NCBI RefSeq assembly: GCF_003025005.1
Contig: NZ_PVSS01000004.1
Location: 62,001 to 126,000 of the forward strand
From: Brumimicrobium mesophilum
GTDB taxonomy: Bacteria; Bacteroidota; Bacteroidia; Flavobacteriales_D; Crocinitomicaceae
Direction of reading: 5' to 3'
Length of the DNA stretch: 64,000 bases
Numbering within the stretch: the first letter of the stretch is position 1; the number at the start of each line of letters is the position of its first letter. A program made the position numbers and the translations under genes. Below the pieces are notes generated by a model, which saw only the letters and a program-made list of their open reading frames with translations, had not been told where the DNA came from and did no database searches. Shown here piece after piece: positions 52,334 to 62,219 of this stretch.

Positions 52334-52907
52334 AATTAGCTATTTTAAAGCAAGTGCAAAAATAAGTTTTTTTTTCATCCAAAACGAAGATTTTATAAAA
52401 AGTCACGTGTTAGTAACTTATTTAAATTAAAAAGTGCTTGCAAAAGCTTGTGAATATTGGTTTTAGCTTTTATATGGTCTTTAATAATTCTCTTATTATT
52501 TAATGATAAATTCACAGTAAATGCTATCAATCCAATAAAGTTGTTTGATTTTAAATGAATCTAGTGCGGTTTTTCTTAAATATTTATTGAATTATGAAGA
52601 ATGGTGGATTACAGAAAGAGTTGTATGAAATTCTGGTTTTTGCAACTAAGGAAAATCCTTGAATGCTTTCGTTTAGTGTGAATCTTAGCACAAAAACCTT
52701 TAATTTATCTGGAGAAAGACTCATATAAATATGAGTCAAATACTAACCAAAAAAAAACTCTATAAATTGTAATGTTATCCAATCCATAAGAAATAAAATT
52801 CTTAATTCTAATCTAGGAGAATCACCTTTTTCAGAAAACTCATTAATTATCATGAAATATCGAGCAATTCACAAAAAAGTGTGTCTATCTTTGTTGAAAA
52901 AAATAGA
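52334..52907. other. Divergent gene-free region
   Basis: 574 bases between the TPR gene and the helicase gene, with no ORF or strong hairpin. The right end carries the helicase promoter. Confidence 0.4.
52886..52893 (+). promoter_or_regulatory. -7 box of Bacteroidota-type promoter
   Basis: TATCTTTG is a full match to TAnnTTTG, 15 bases before the ATG at 52908. A -33 element is not clear. Confidence 0.45.
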
Positions 52908-54203
52908 ATGTCCAAACTTTTATCCGAATTAGGAATTAATCCTCAGATCCAGCAAGCTTTAAACGAATTAAAAATAACTGTAGCGACAGATATTCAAGCA
53001 CAAGTTATTCCCATTATTCTCAATGAAAATCAGGATGTTGTAGCGCTTGCTAAAACTGGAACGGGTAAAACAGCTGCTTTTGGATTGCCTTTGATTCAGT
53101 CGGTTGAAGTTGAAAATGAAAGTATTCAGACCTTAGTTTTGTCTCCAACTAGAGAATTGAGTCAGCAGATATTTAATAATTTGGTGGCTTATGCAAAGCA
53201 CTCACCAGAAGTGAAGATCACTTTGCTTACAGGAGGAACAGCTTTAAAAACTCAAATTGAGGAGTTAAAATCTCCAACTCATATTGTTGTAGCTACTCCA
53301 GGTAGATTTTTGGATTTAGCAGAGAAGAATGCATTAGATGTGAAATCATTGAAAAATCTTGTTTTGGATGAAGCAGATGAAATGTTTCAAGCGTTGAAAG
53401 ATGATTTGCTGCCAATTCTTAAGGCTTTACCTAAAAAACGACGTACACTTTTATTCAGTGCTACTATGCCGGGTGGACTAAAGGATATCGTTCATAATTA
53501 CATGTCGAAAAGTGCAATTTCTGTAGATTCAGATATGGTTACGGTTGGACATAAGGGAATTGATCATCAATATACGGTTGTAGAACCGATTGAGAAATTG
53601 GATGTTTTATTACACTTTTTAGGAACCCAACAAGGTGGAAGGGGAATTATTTTCTGTAAAACAAAGGCTGCAGTGAATAAATTGGCTAAAAATTTAGCGA
53701 TACGTAAGATTTCGTCAGGCGCTTTGCATGGAAGCTTAACCCAAGGAATTCGAGATCGAATTATGGAGCAATTTCGTGAAGGCCACATCGATATTCTTGT
53801 TGCAACGGATTTGGTTGCACGTGGAATTGATATAAAAGAATTGGCGTTTATTGTGAATTATCATTTACCTGACACTTACGAAGCGTATGTACACAGAAGT
53901 GGACGAACTGGTAGAGCAGGAGCGAAAGGACTTTCAATGACTATTCTTCAAAAAGAGGAGGTTGCTGAAATTGCTGGTTTTGAAAAGGAACTGGGAATTG
54001 AGTTTAAAGCTATTCAAAAAGCAAATTCTGAGGCCATCGAAGAAAATAATACTTTGGTTTGGGCGAAAAAAGTTTTCAAAACAAAACCAAATCGTCAAAT
54101 GCCCGAAGAATTGAAAGACCAAGTGAAAACGATTTTTAAGCATTTAACAAAAGAAGAATTGATTGAAAAGGTGTTGGCTAATTATTGGAAAGAAAATAGC
54201 TAA
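52908..54203 (+). CDS. DEAD-box RNA helicase
   Basis: A 431-residue RhlE/CsdA-like helicase. The Q motif region is near residues 6-30, motif I ALAKTGTGKTAAFGLP, motif Ia SPTRELSQQI, motif II LDEADEMF, motif III SAT and motif VI HRSGRTGRAG. The short C-terminal tail is charged with no recognised RNA-binding domain. It probably unwinds structured RNA in ribosome assembly or at low temperature. The ATG at 52908 (MSKLLSELGI) is chosen over a GTG at 52881 because it fits the promoter spacing and the family start. Confidence 0.92.
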   Translation: MSKLLSELGINPQIQQALNELKITVATDIQAQVIPIILNENQDVVALAKTGTGKTAAFGLPLIQSVEVENESIQTLVLSPTRELSQQIFNNLVAYAKHSPEVKITLLTGGTALKTQIEELKSPTHIVVATPGRFLDLAEKNALDVKSLKNLVLDEADEMFQALKDDLLPILKALPKKRRTLLFSATMPGGLKDIVHNYMSKSAISVDSDMVTVGHKGIDHQYTVVEPIEKLDVLLHFLGTQQGGRGIIFCKTKAAVNKLAKNLAIRKISSGALHGSLTQGIRDRIMEQFREGHIDILVATDLVARGIDIKELAFIVNYHLPDTYEAYVHRSGRTGRAGAKGLSMTILQKEEVAEIAGFEKELGIEFKAIQKANSEAIEENNTLVWAKKVFKTKPNRQMPEELKDQVKTIFKHLTKEELIEKVLANYWKENS

Positions 54204-54305
54204 ACTTGATGGAGTGTTTAAAACGAAGCACTTTAGAAAAGTATAAATTGCAACTAAATTAAAAGAAAGGTATTGAATCAAATACCATTTTAAAGTAAAA
54301 AAGAA

Positions 54306-55619
54306 ATGGCTAATAATATAAAATCGCAACGAGATATTCTTGATAAATTAAATATCGAGGAGTTAAATTCTATGCAAAAGGAGGCAAATAAGATAATCGT
54401 TAAAAATGAAAATACGATTGTTCTTTCTCCTACTGGAACGGGAAAAACATTGTCGTTCTTGATGCCATTGTTTAGTGTTTTAGATCCTAAAGTTGATGGA
54501 ATTCAGGCCTTAATTGTTGTGCCTTCTCGTGAATTAGCCATTCAGATTGAACAAGTTTTTCGCCATATGGGAACGGGGTTTAAATTAAATGCTGTTTATG
54601 GTGGACGTTCAAAATCAAAGGACAGAATGGAATTAAAGCATATTCCTTCAGTTCTGATTGGAACACCTGGTCGAATTTTGGACCATTTCACAGATGAAAG
54701 AATGGATACCAATACAGTTAAATATTTAGTATTGGATGAATTTGATAAAATTCTAGAAGTTGGTTTTGAGGAGGAGTTGAGTCAAATACTTGGTTTTTTG
54801 CCCAATTTAGAAAAACGAATCCTAACATCTGCAACGAATATTGAAAAGGTTCCATCATTTGTAAAGCTGAAAGAACCAAAAATATTAAATTATTTGGATG
54901 CTGGTTCAAAATCAAAATTAGACCTAAAAGTTGTTGAATATGTGAAATCTCAAAAGGCTGATATTCTGGTAGATTTATTGAAACATTTAGGAAATCAAAA
55001 TGGAATTGTTTTTTGTAATTTTAAAGCTACGATTGAGGAAGTAAGTTCTCTGCTAGAAGAGAATAATGTTGAGCACAGTTGTTTTTCTGGAGGAATGGAA
55101 CAAATAGAGCGTGAACGTTCTTTGATTAAATTCAGAAATGGAAGTACGCATGTCATGGTAGCAACCGATTTAGCTGCCCGCGGATTGGATATACCAGAAT
55201 TGAGTTACATTATTCATTACGAATTGCCTCATGCTTACGAAGAATTTACGCACAGGAATGGACGTACAGCAAGGGTTTCAGCGAATGGAACTTCTTATGT
55301 TTTAAAAGATAAGGACAGAAGTTTACCGGATTTCATTAAAAACACAACGCTTTTAAAGCAATTTAAAAATGCAGGATTAGCCAAACCATATCACACAACT
55401 TTATTTATTTCAGGAGGAAGAAAAGACAAGATTTCAAAAGGAGATATCGCTGGTCTTTTTATGAAAATAGGAGGGTTGTCAAGCGACGAATTGGGATTAA
55501 TTGAATTGAAACAAGATTGTGCTTTTGTTGCAGTGCCATTAAAAAAGGCAGATCAATTGATTAAAAAATTGAACAATTCGCACTTGAAAAAAAAGAAGGT
55601 AAGGATTTATGGAATTTAG
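54306..55619 (+). CDS. DEAD-box RNA helicase with DbpA RNA-binding domain
   Basis: A 437-residue helicase with motif I LSPTGTGKTLSFLMP, motif II LVLDEFDKIL (DEFD instead of DEAD), motif III TSAT and motif VI HRNGRTARVS. The last 75 residues (LFISGGRKDKISKGDIAGLFMKIGG to KKVRIYGI) form a DbpA-type RNA-binding domain, which in DbpA recognises hairpin 92 of 23S rRNA. Large-subunit assembly is the likely role. It is separated by 102 bases from the other helicase gene and is a diverged paralogue of it. Confidence 0.9.
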   Translation: MANNIKSQRDILDKLNIEELNSMQKEANKIIVKNENTIVLSPTGTGKTLSFLMPLFSVLDPKVDGIQALIVVPSRELAIQIEQVFRHMGTGFKLNAVYGGRSKSKDRMELKHIPSVLIGTPGRILDHFTDERMDTNTVKYLVLDEFDKILEVGFEEELSQILGFLPNLEKRILTSATNIEKVPSFVKLKEPKILNYLDAGSKSKLDLKVVEYVKSQKADILVDLLKHLGNQNGIVFCNFKATIEEVSSLLEENNVEHSCFSGGMEQIERERSLIKFRNGSTHVMVATDLAARGLDIPELSYIIHYELPHAYEEFTHRNGRTARVSANGTSYVLKDKDRSLPDFIKNTTLLKQFKNAGLAKPYHTTLFISGGRKDKISKGDIAGLFMKIGGLSSDELGLIELKQDCAFVAVPLKKADQLIKKLNNSHLKKKKVRIYGI

Positions 55620-55642
55620 CATAAATCCTTTTTGAGTGTAAC

Positions 55643-55671
55643 TCGTAAAAAATGTAGTTCATTTTTTACGA
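55643..55671 (+). terminator. Hairpin after the second helicase gene
   Basis: TCGTAAAAAATG pairs with CATTTTTTACGA around a five-base loop. It is AT-rich and without a clear T run afterwards, so it may be a weak terminator. Confidence 0.45.
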
Positions 55672-55731
55672 ATAATAACACTGTGAGAGTGCAAAACATA
55701 AAATATAGATATAAGTATAGCTATAAAACAC

Positions 55732-55762
55732 AAAATCCTTTGACGTAATGCCAAAGGATTTT
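55732..55762. terminator. Bidirectional intrinsic terminator
   Basis: AAAATCCTTTG pairs exactly with CAAAGGATTTT around a nine-base loop, between the helicase gene and the convergent polysaccharide cluster. Confidence 0.7.
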
Positions 55763-55875
55763 AAAATCAATTAATACTAGAGTGATATATTCTTACTTTA
55801 TTTCATAAATAATTCCAAATAATTTGGCCTCCTTTCTTAATTCAACGTTTGACTTTTTACTTGAATTCCTATACA

Positions 55876-57015
55876 TTAATGATTCTCTACAATCTTCAAT
55901 ATAGCCTTTAAAATTCTTTCTCTATCGTCATCAGACAAATTCGAACTACTTGGCAGACACAATCCAATTTCGAAAAGGTCTTCTGCTACATTTGTACCGT
56001 AGTAATCACAATTTTCAAAAATAGGTTGCATATGCATTGGTTTCCAAAGTGGTCGTGTTTCAATGTTTTCTTCTTCAAGGGCCAAGCGTAAATCTTCTCT
56101 AGAGAAACCGGCTTCTTTAGCATGAATAAGTACTGTAGACAACCAACGGTTACTGTATATACCTTCTGGTTCATCTACAAATTCAAAACCACGTAGATGA
56201 CCTAAATTCTCCTTGTAAAATCCAAAATTTGCACGTCGTAAATTTATGTGTTTGTCTAAAATCATCATTTGACCTCGGCCAATTCCTGCAGAAATGTTAG
56301 ACATTCGATAATTATAACCAATTTCACTGTGTTGGTAATGAGTAGCTGGATCTTTTGATTGAGTGGCAAAGAATACAGATTTTTTCTTTTCTTCTTCTGT
56401 GTTACTAATTAAAGCACCACCTCCAGAAGTTGTAATTATTTTGTTTCCATTAAAGGAAAGAATACCATGTTTTGATAGCGTTCCACACTTTTGACCTTTG
56501 TAACTACTACCTAAAGCTTCGGCAGAATCTTCAACAACTGGAATATCATACTTTTCTGAAATAGCATTGATTTCTTCAGCTAAATAAGGCATTCCATACA
56601 AATGTACAGCTACAATTGCTTTAGGTTTTACACCATGCTTTTTGATGGTTCCTTCAATGGCTTTAATTAAATCAGTTGGACAAATATTCCATGTTTTTGT
56701 CTCACTATCTACAAATACTGGGTTTGCACCTTGATATAAAATTGGATTTGCAGAAGCAGAAAAAGTCATGGATTGACAAATTACAAAATCTCCATTTTTA
56801 ACCCCAAGCATAATTAGTGCTAAATGGATGGCTGCGGTTCCAGAACTTAGTGCTGAAACTTGCTTTTCGTTGCCTAAGTAGGACTTTAAATCTTCTTCAA
56901 AACCATTTACATTTGGTCCAAGAGGGGCAACCCAATTTTCATCAAATGCTTGTTGTACAAATGCTTGTTCGTGTCCTCCCATGTGAGGAGATGAAAGCCA
57001 TATTTTTGAGTTCAT
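55876..57015 (-). CDS. DegT/DnrJ/EryC1/StrS aminotransferase
   Basis: A 379-residue PLP aminotransferase of nucleotide-sugar pathways (PglE/PseC/ArnB group). It starts KIWLSSPHMGGHEQAFV, has SALSSGTAAIHLAL near residue 56 and SFNGNKIITTSGGGAL with the PLP-binding Lys near residue 190. It would add an amino group to a UDP-4-keto sugar. Next to a PglC-like transferase this suggests a bacillosamine- or AAT-type sugar at the start of the polymer. The acetyltransferase and dehydratase expected for that pathway are not in the window. Confidence 0.88.
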   Translation of the reverse strand: MNSKIWLSSPHMGGHEQAFVQQAFDENWVAPLGPNVNGFEEDLKSYLGNEKQVSALSSGTAAIHLALIMLGVKNGDFVICQSMTFSASANPILYQGANPVFVDSETKTWNICPTDLIKAIEGTIKKHGVKPKAIVAVHLYGMPYLAEEINAISEKYDIPVVEDSAEALGSSYKGQKCGTLSKHGILSFNGNKIITTSGGGALISNTEEEKKKSVFFATQSKDPATHYQHSEIGYNYRMSNISAGIGRGQMMILDKHINLRRANFGFYKENLGHLRGFEFVDEPEGIYSNRWLSTVLIHAKEAGFSREDLRLALEEENIETRPLWKPMHMQPIFENCDYYGTNVAEDLFEIGLCLPSSSNLSDDDRERILKAILKIVENH

Positions 57016-57165
57016 TTTTTTGTTATAGTTTTAATGTGAGTTTAGAACTAATGGTATGTAAATTAGTACATTAATCCAAAGTACCATAGCGGAATTGTAT
57101 TTAAAAATCCTTTTTCAATATTGTCTTTAACAACAAATCCATTTTATATATTTTTAACTTGTTTT

Positions 57166-57768
57166 TTACCATTCACTTTCATCAAATCCACCTAAAACTG
57201 TTTGTATAATCAATTGAAGGTCCAATTTTAAATTTTGACGTTCTAAATAAAGTAAATTGATTCTAATTTTATCAGGGTAAATAACATTGTCATTGTAATG
57301 TATAGGGTCTTCTTGCGCAGCCAATAGCTCTTCCTCATTTTTGTACTTTAGACTTGCTGGACCTGTAATACCCGGCTTTAGCTTTAATATATCTCTGTCT
57401 CTTCCTTTTAGTAAATCAGCATAACCGGGCACATCTGGTCTTGGACCAACAAAACTCATATCACCAATAAGTACGTTCCATAAGCCAGGTAATTCGTCAA
57501 TTTTGTATGCACGTAGTTTTTCTCCCAATGGAGTAATTCTGCTTTCTCCTTTTACTGAGATTGAAGATCCACTGTGTGAAACAGACATTGAACGGAATTT
57601 TATCATTGTGAACAATTTTCCGTCTTGACCAACTCTTTTTTGCTTAAAGAAAGCTGGCCCTCCTGGCATTTTAATTTTAATAAGAATGGCTACAAGCAAT
57701 AAAACGGGCCATAATAAGGAGAGTCCGAACAATGCTAACAGAAAGTCTACTATACGTTTTTGGGTCAT
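57166..57768 (-). CDS. Initiating sugar transferase (PglC/WcaJ family)
   Basis: A 200-residue polyprenyl-phosphate sugar-1-phosphate transferase. It has one membrane helix (about 10-32), then KQKRVGQDGKLFTMIKFRSM, KIDELPGLWNVLIGDMSFVGPRPDVPGY and KPGITGPASL, all conserved in PF02397. Its short size is that of PglC, without the extra helices of WcaJ. It attaches the first sugar phosphate to undecaprenyl phosphate. Its start overlaps the stop of the GT2 gene by one base. Confidence 0.92.
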   Translation of the reverse strand: MTQKRIVDFLLALFGLSLLWPVLLLVAILIKIKMPGGPAFFKQKRVGQDGKLFTMIKFRSMSVSHSGSSISVKGESRITPLGEKLRAYKIDELPGLWNVLIGDMSFVGPRPDVPGYADLLKGRDRDILKLKPGITGPASLKYKNEEELLAAQEDPIHYNDNVIYPDKIRINLLYLERQNLKLDLQLIIQTVLGGFDESEW

Positions 57769-58760
57769 TATTTTTTAGTGATGAGTTGAATTAATCCCAT
57801 TAGTGAACCTGTTCCATAAGATAAATGCAAAGTGATAAATGCAAAAAACAAGTAAAATAAATTGAGGTTCTCTTTAGATGAAATCTTTAAACTAATGAAG
57901 GTAATTAAAGTTGAATAAGCAAAAATTGATAATAAGGCGAGAAAAATAAATGGAAACCAAATCAAACTTAACAGAGTAGGGACCAGCATAGACATTACGA
58001 ATATGAAAGGAATGAAATGGCGAATTGATAAAGAATCTAGGTTCTTTGTATATTTCATCATTAATATATTCCACTTTCCATTTTGGAAATTATTTTTTGC
58101 TAAAGCACCGTAATCTTCTCTTGCGAAATAAGTACAATAAGTATCAGGAACTAAATAGATCTTTCCACCATTTCTTAAAATCCTCTTGTTTAATTCGATA
58201 TCTTGGTTTCTTGTTAATTTTGGGTTGTATAAACCATATTCTTCGAAAACTTCCTTTTTATAACAGCCAAATGGAACAGTATCTACTTGAGTAACATCTT
58301 CGATACCTAAGCGAAACATTGAATTTCCGACTCCAAATTTATTACTGAGCACTTCGCGAATGGCTAAACTTTTTGGAGTTTTATTGATCACGTCAGTTTG
58401 ACAAACAGCACCAACGTTTGTGGCATCTAATTCAATCAATGCCTTACTCAAAACGGATACATAGTTCGCTTCGAAATGAGAATGTGCGTCAATTCGCATG
58501 ATGATATCACCTTTCGCAGCGTCAATTCCATAATTCATAGCGAAAGGAACAGTCCTCTCTGGATTGTCTATTAGTTGAATAAATGGGTGAGTGGAATGGT
58601 ACCGATTGATAATTTCACGTGTTTTATCTGTACTTCTTCCATCAACAAAAAGTAATTCAATATCTGATTTATCAATATCTTGAAAAAGCATTGAATCAAT
58701 ACACTTTTCAATATATTTTTCTTCGTTGTAAGTTGGACAAATGACTGAAATTTTAGGCAT
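57768..58760 (-). CDS. Glycosyltransferase family 2, ExoA-like
   Basis: A 330-residue GT-A transferase starting SVICPTYNEEKYIEKCIDSML, with the metal motif DAH in MRIDAHSHFEANYV near residue 94. A C-terminal membrane part has about three helices (FIFVMSMLVPTLLSLIWFP onward). It resembles ExoA of succinoglycan synthesis, which adds a glucosyl residue to a lipid-linked chain. It overlaps the sugar transferase gene by one base and belongs to the same transcript. Confidence 0.88.
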   Translation of the reverse strand: MPKISVICPTYNEEKYIEKCIDSMLFQDIDKSDIELLFVDGRSTDKTREIINRYHSTHPFIQLIDNPERTVPFAMNYGIDAAKGDIIMRIDAHSHFEANYVSVLSKALIELDATNVGAVCQTDVINKTPKSLAIREVLSNKFGVGNSMFRLGIEDVTQVDTVPFGCYKKEVFEEYGLYNPKLTRNQDIELNKRILRNGGKIYLVPDTYCTYFAREDYGALAKNNFQNGKWNILMMKYTKNLDSLSIRHFIPFIFVMSMLVPTLLSLIWFPFIFLALLSIFAYSTLITFISLKISSKENLNLFYLFFAFITLHLSYGTGSLMGLIQLITKK

Positions 58761-58811
58761 GAAAACTGTTTCTAAACTTGATGTGAATATTGAATTAAAT
58801 CAATCGCAAAA

Positions 58812-59948
58812 TTAGTTATTTCTATTGGATTCTATCCCATTATACACGTTAACATATTTAAGGGCGATTTTATTCCAGTCTAGTTTTTTAACTATTTTTT
58901 TTGGTTCATAGTCAAATTGATCATAGCTGTCAATCACCTTTTTAATTCCTTCAACAATAGATGGAATTGATCTTGGGTTAACAGCAACTCCAATTTTATC
59001 TTTAAAAACTCCATCAATTCCTTCATTTTGAGAGTAAATAACTGGAATTCCTTGTGAAAGGGCTTCTCCATATACTAACCCAAAAGTTTCTCGAATAGAT
59101 GTCATTACATAGATGCTACTTTTTTGAAAGAAATTTTCTAATTTTAATTTATCATATACTTTTCCATGAAATTTGAAATAGGACTTATTCTCAATGAAAT
59201 TCAAAATTTGTTTCTCCAAAGGGCCACCACCACCTACTAAGTCAAGTTGACAATCAACACCTTGTTTGACTAATTCTTCTACGGCTTTTAGTAAGTTTAG
59301 CACATTTTTCGCTTCAGAAAAGACTCCTATGTACAATAACTTAACTGGTTGACCGCAATCTAAATTTTTAGGCTTTACATGTGCTAACCAATAAGGGTCT
59401 AATCCGTTAGGAATAACAACTGTTTTAGACTTAATATCTTCACCAAGAATTTTAACTTTATTTAAGTTGAGCAAACGTTTTTGGTAGGTGGGAGTGATTA
59501 AGACAATTTTTGAAGCGTTTTTTAATATCTCTAATCCTTGTTTTTTCAGATGTGGAAGTTTCCAAAACTGGTTTAAGTCAGAGCCTCTGACCGCAATCAT
59601 ATACGTAATATTATATTTCTTATGCAATTTTAATGCAACAGCTCCATCGCTAAACCACGTATGTGCATGAATATTCTTGATTTTCGAGAAGTCAACTTTT
59701 GATTGAATATCCTTATAAATCTTGTTTATTTTCATATTAAACAAAACCCTATCCACATGCATGTTGAGGATGTTGCTGTAAATGATTTTAGAGTTCTTTT
59801 CTTTTAATTCAATCAGGTTCCCACCAATACTTGATTCGCTTTTTACTGGAGTGTAAACAATTTGCTCAATTCCATGCTCATCAAGATTTGAAATCAAATT
59901 TTTGTAAACTGTTGAACCCGCATAATCGTTGGTGATGTGGAGAATCAT
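58812..59948 (-). CDS. Glycosyltransferase family 4
   Basis: A 378-residue GT-B transferase. The N-terminal domain has IKNIHAHTWFSDGAVALKL. The C-terminal domain has KLLYIGVFSEAKNVLNLLKAVEEL, DLVGGGGPLEKQI and SIRETFGLVYGEALSQGIPVIYS, where the E-x7-E motif is the nucleotide-sugar site. It probably adds one sugar in the repeat unit; donor and linkage are unknown. It is separated by 10 bases from the neighbour upstream. Confidence 0.88.
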   Translation of the reverse strand: MILHITNDYAGSTVYKNLISNLDEHGIEQIVYTPVKSESSIGGNLIELKEKNSKIIYSNILNMHVDRVLFNMKINKIYKDIQSKVDFSKIKNIHAHTWFSDGAVALKLHKKYNITYMIAVRGSDLNQFWKLPHLKKQGLEILKNASKIVLITPTYQKRLLNLNKVKILGEDIKSKTVVIPNGLDPYWLAHVKPKNLDCGQPVKLLYIGVFSEAKNVLNLLKAVEELVKQGVDCQLDLVGGGGPLEKQILNFIENKSYFKFHGKVYDKLKLENFFQKSSIYVMTSIRETFGLVYGEALSQGIPVIYSQNEGIDGVFKDKIGVAVNPRSIPSIVEGIKKVIDSYDQFDYEPKKIVKKLDWNKIALKYVNVYNGIESNRNN

Positions 59949-59958
59949 TGTGAAAGTT

Positions 59959-60915
59959 CTATTTGGTATTATGATTAGCCGTCACATTATCAAAAATATC
60001 TTTATTCAAAGTTTTAAGATAATAATTTCTTACAGCATTAATTTGAACATCATTAAGGTCTTCATCAACATTTTGAGAAGACAATGAAATGTTTTGTGCT
60101 ATTGATATTGGAATCTGAGATGCAAATTGTGAAGAGATTTTATTCAGGTTGGTCCCATTAAGTTTGCTCATAGCATTGAGCCAAACATCATCAGCAAGCT
60201 TACAAATTTCCATAAATACTTTTTCATTCGTAGCTTCTGGATGCAAAGAATTTGGTGGAAAAAGTGTACCACCACCACTTGTGAAAAACACTAAGCTTGA
60301 TGTGGTTGATTCTTTTATTTCTTTAGTCCAGCTGTTGTAACTTTCAACCTTACCATTCTGAGTTGTCATCATGTGACCACGCAAGAAGCAAATGTCCTTC
60401 GGATGTTTTTGATGCTCAGAAAATAATTCTTCAATCATATTTGAAGGGTAGAAGAAGTCATCATCAACGGTGATAAAAGCACTGATTGGATATTTTTTTA
60501 AGGTATAATAGTATTTTTTGTGTGAACGTATATCTCCTTCACACAACACAATTTCTAAACCTCTGTCTCTTAATTTTAAAAGTCTTTTAGGAAGAATCTC
60601 TAAACTGCCAAACTGTTCCTTGGAAAGCCAAAGTATGATTTTATCTGGTTTATGTGTTTGTCTAAGCATACATTCAATCACCAGCCATATTTTATTAATT
60701 CTTGCTGGAAATGTAGTTAAAGAAACAATTAGTTGATCATTTCCATCATTAGCTAAACAATGAGAACACGAATTATCTAATTTATACTTTAAAGGGATTA
60801 AAAAATTAGCTAACCTTCTTATTATAAATCTTTGAAATCCATAGAATTTAATCTTTGATAAAAAAGGATTTTTATTTTCAATGTCCGTATAGATTCGGAT
60901 AAGAAAATCAGTCAT
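59959..60915 (-). CDS. Glycosyltransferase, GT-A fold
   Basis: A 318-residue protein with LIVSLTTFPARINKIWLVIECMLRQ near residue 62 and a metal-binding D-x-D in FITVDDDFFYPSNMIEELF near residue 150, as in a subgroup of GT2-like capsule transferases. A cluster C-x2-C is near residue 50. It overlaps the polymerase gene start by eight bases (60908-60915). The sugar donor is unknown. Confidence 0.78.
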   Translation of the reverse strand: MTDFLIRIYTDIENKNPFLSKIKFYGFQRFIIRRLANFLIPLKYKLDNSCSHCLANDGNDQLIVSLTTFPARINKIWLVIECMLRQTHKPDKIILWLSKEQFGSLEILPKRLLKLRDRGLEIVLCEGDIRSHKKYYYTLKKYPISAFITVDDDFFYPSNMIEELFSEHQKHPKDICFLRGHMMTTQNGKVESYNSWTKEIKESTTSSLVFFTSGGGTLFPPNSLHPEATNEKVFMEICKLADDVWLNAMSKLNGTNLNKISSQFASQIPISIAQNISLSSQNVDEDLNDVQINAVRNYYLKTLNKDIFDNVTANHNTK

Positions 60916-62140
60916 ATGAAATATTTGATTTGTTTAAACTACCTATACAATAGATACTAGCAATAAAAATCCAAACAATAGGATGAAGTAGATAAGTACT
61001 GTTGATAATAATTATTAAAGGGAAAGTTAAGAAAATAGAGATAAGCATAGCTTTCGGAGTAGATTTAAGGTTAGGGATATTTTTAAAAAGATTTAAAAGA
61101 ATAATACATAAAACTACTGTTGCAATTAATCCGAACTGTACTAAGAACTCTAAAAATAAATTGTGAGGTAAGGTGATTAAAACATTTTCCATTTCTTCTT
61201 GAATACTTCCAATTCCAGAACCAAAAAATGGTTTTTCCCAGAAGGCATTAAAAGCGCTTAAAAATAATTCCATTCTTCCTTCATCTTGTATAAAAGAACT
61301 TCCATTAGAAACACGATTTGAAACTTGATCTAAAATAACATTTATATGGTTAAATATTGCATATATAGCCAAAGGTATGAGAATAAGCATTTTTATTTTT
61401 GGATGATTTACTTTTTTTCTTTGGGCAAAAATTATCCATGTTAAAAGAATGATACCACCAGCAATCAACCCACCTCTTGAAGCATTGATGAATAGCACAA
61501 AATAGGAAGATGTGATAACCAAAATTGTAAACAATTGAGTTTGAAATCTCTTATGAAGAAACAGAAATCCGAATAAAAAGGGAAGTGCCATTGCAATAAC
61601 CATAACATAAGTATTATAGTTACCAAAGGTTACTGAAGCGAACTTCTTATAAATCCCTTTTCCATCAACATAAATCTTAAAATCACTTTCAATTAGGCTA
61701 ACGCTCAAATGTTGGTTGTAAAAAATTTCAAAATAAGCCACAACTAATGACAGTGAAATTAGAATGATCCATCCTTTAGTGAGGGATTTTAATGGATTAT
61801 TTGCTTTGTTATAACATAAAATGGTCAAGATAAGTAGTGAAAAATGGCTGAGGTAATAGAATATTTCTTTAGCTCCTTGCACAATGTCGGAAGTCCACAG
61901 AATAGTGAAAACTATCCATAGAAAGAGTAACCCTGATGTTTTATAAACATTGTTGATGTTTTTTACATCTCTAGTTTCTAAAAAACTAATAATTATAAAA
62001 GGAATAGAACTTAACGCAACTACTCGAATAGGTTGTAAACTATCGCCATACATACCAAATATGAGTAAACATATTAGAGTAATCAAAAAATAATCATACT
62101 TATTATTTTTCAAATTATCTATTTTGGGCGAAGGATTCAT
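60908..62140 (-). CDS. O-antigen ligase/polymerase (Wzy_C family)
   Basis: A 410-residue integral membrane protein with about 11 hydrophobic segments and the Wzy_C/WaaL periplasmic loop FGSGIGSIQEEMENVLITLPHNLFLEFLVQFG, containing the conserved Pro-His-Asn. It either polymerises the repeat units or ligates the chain to lipid A; sequence alone does not decide. The overlap with the transferase gene and its location beside a flippase fit a Wzx/Wzy pathway. Confidence 0.85.
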   Translation of the reverse strand: MNPSPKIDNLKNNKYDYFLITLICLLIFGMYGDSLQPIRVVALSSIPFIIISFLETRDVKNINNVYKTSGLLFLWIVFTILWTSDIVQGAKEIFYYLSHFSLLILTILCYNKANNPLKSLTKGWIILISLSLVVAYFEIFYNQHLSVSLIESDFKIYVDGKGIYKKFASVTFGNYNTYVMVIAMALPFLFGFLFLHKRFQTQLFTILVITSSYFVLFINASRGGLIAGGIILLTWIIFAQRKKVNHPKIKMLILIPLAIYAIFNHINVILDQVSNRVSNGSSFIQDEGRMELFLSAFNAFWEKPFFGSGIGSIQEEMENVLITLPHNLFLEFLVQFGLIATVVLCIILLNLFKNIPNLKSTPKAMLISIFLTFPLIIIINSTYLLHPIVWIFIASIYCIGSLNKSNISYD

Positions 62141-62219
62141 TCTTATCTTTAGCAGTGTTTTATATGTCCTAAATTAACAATATAGTTACATGATTCTAAT
62201 TTACCATGTATTTTTATCC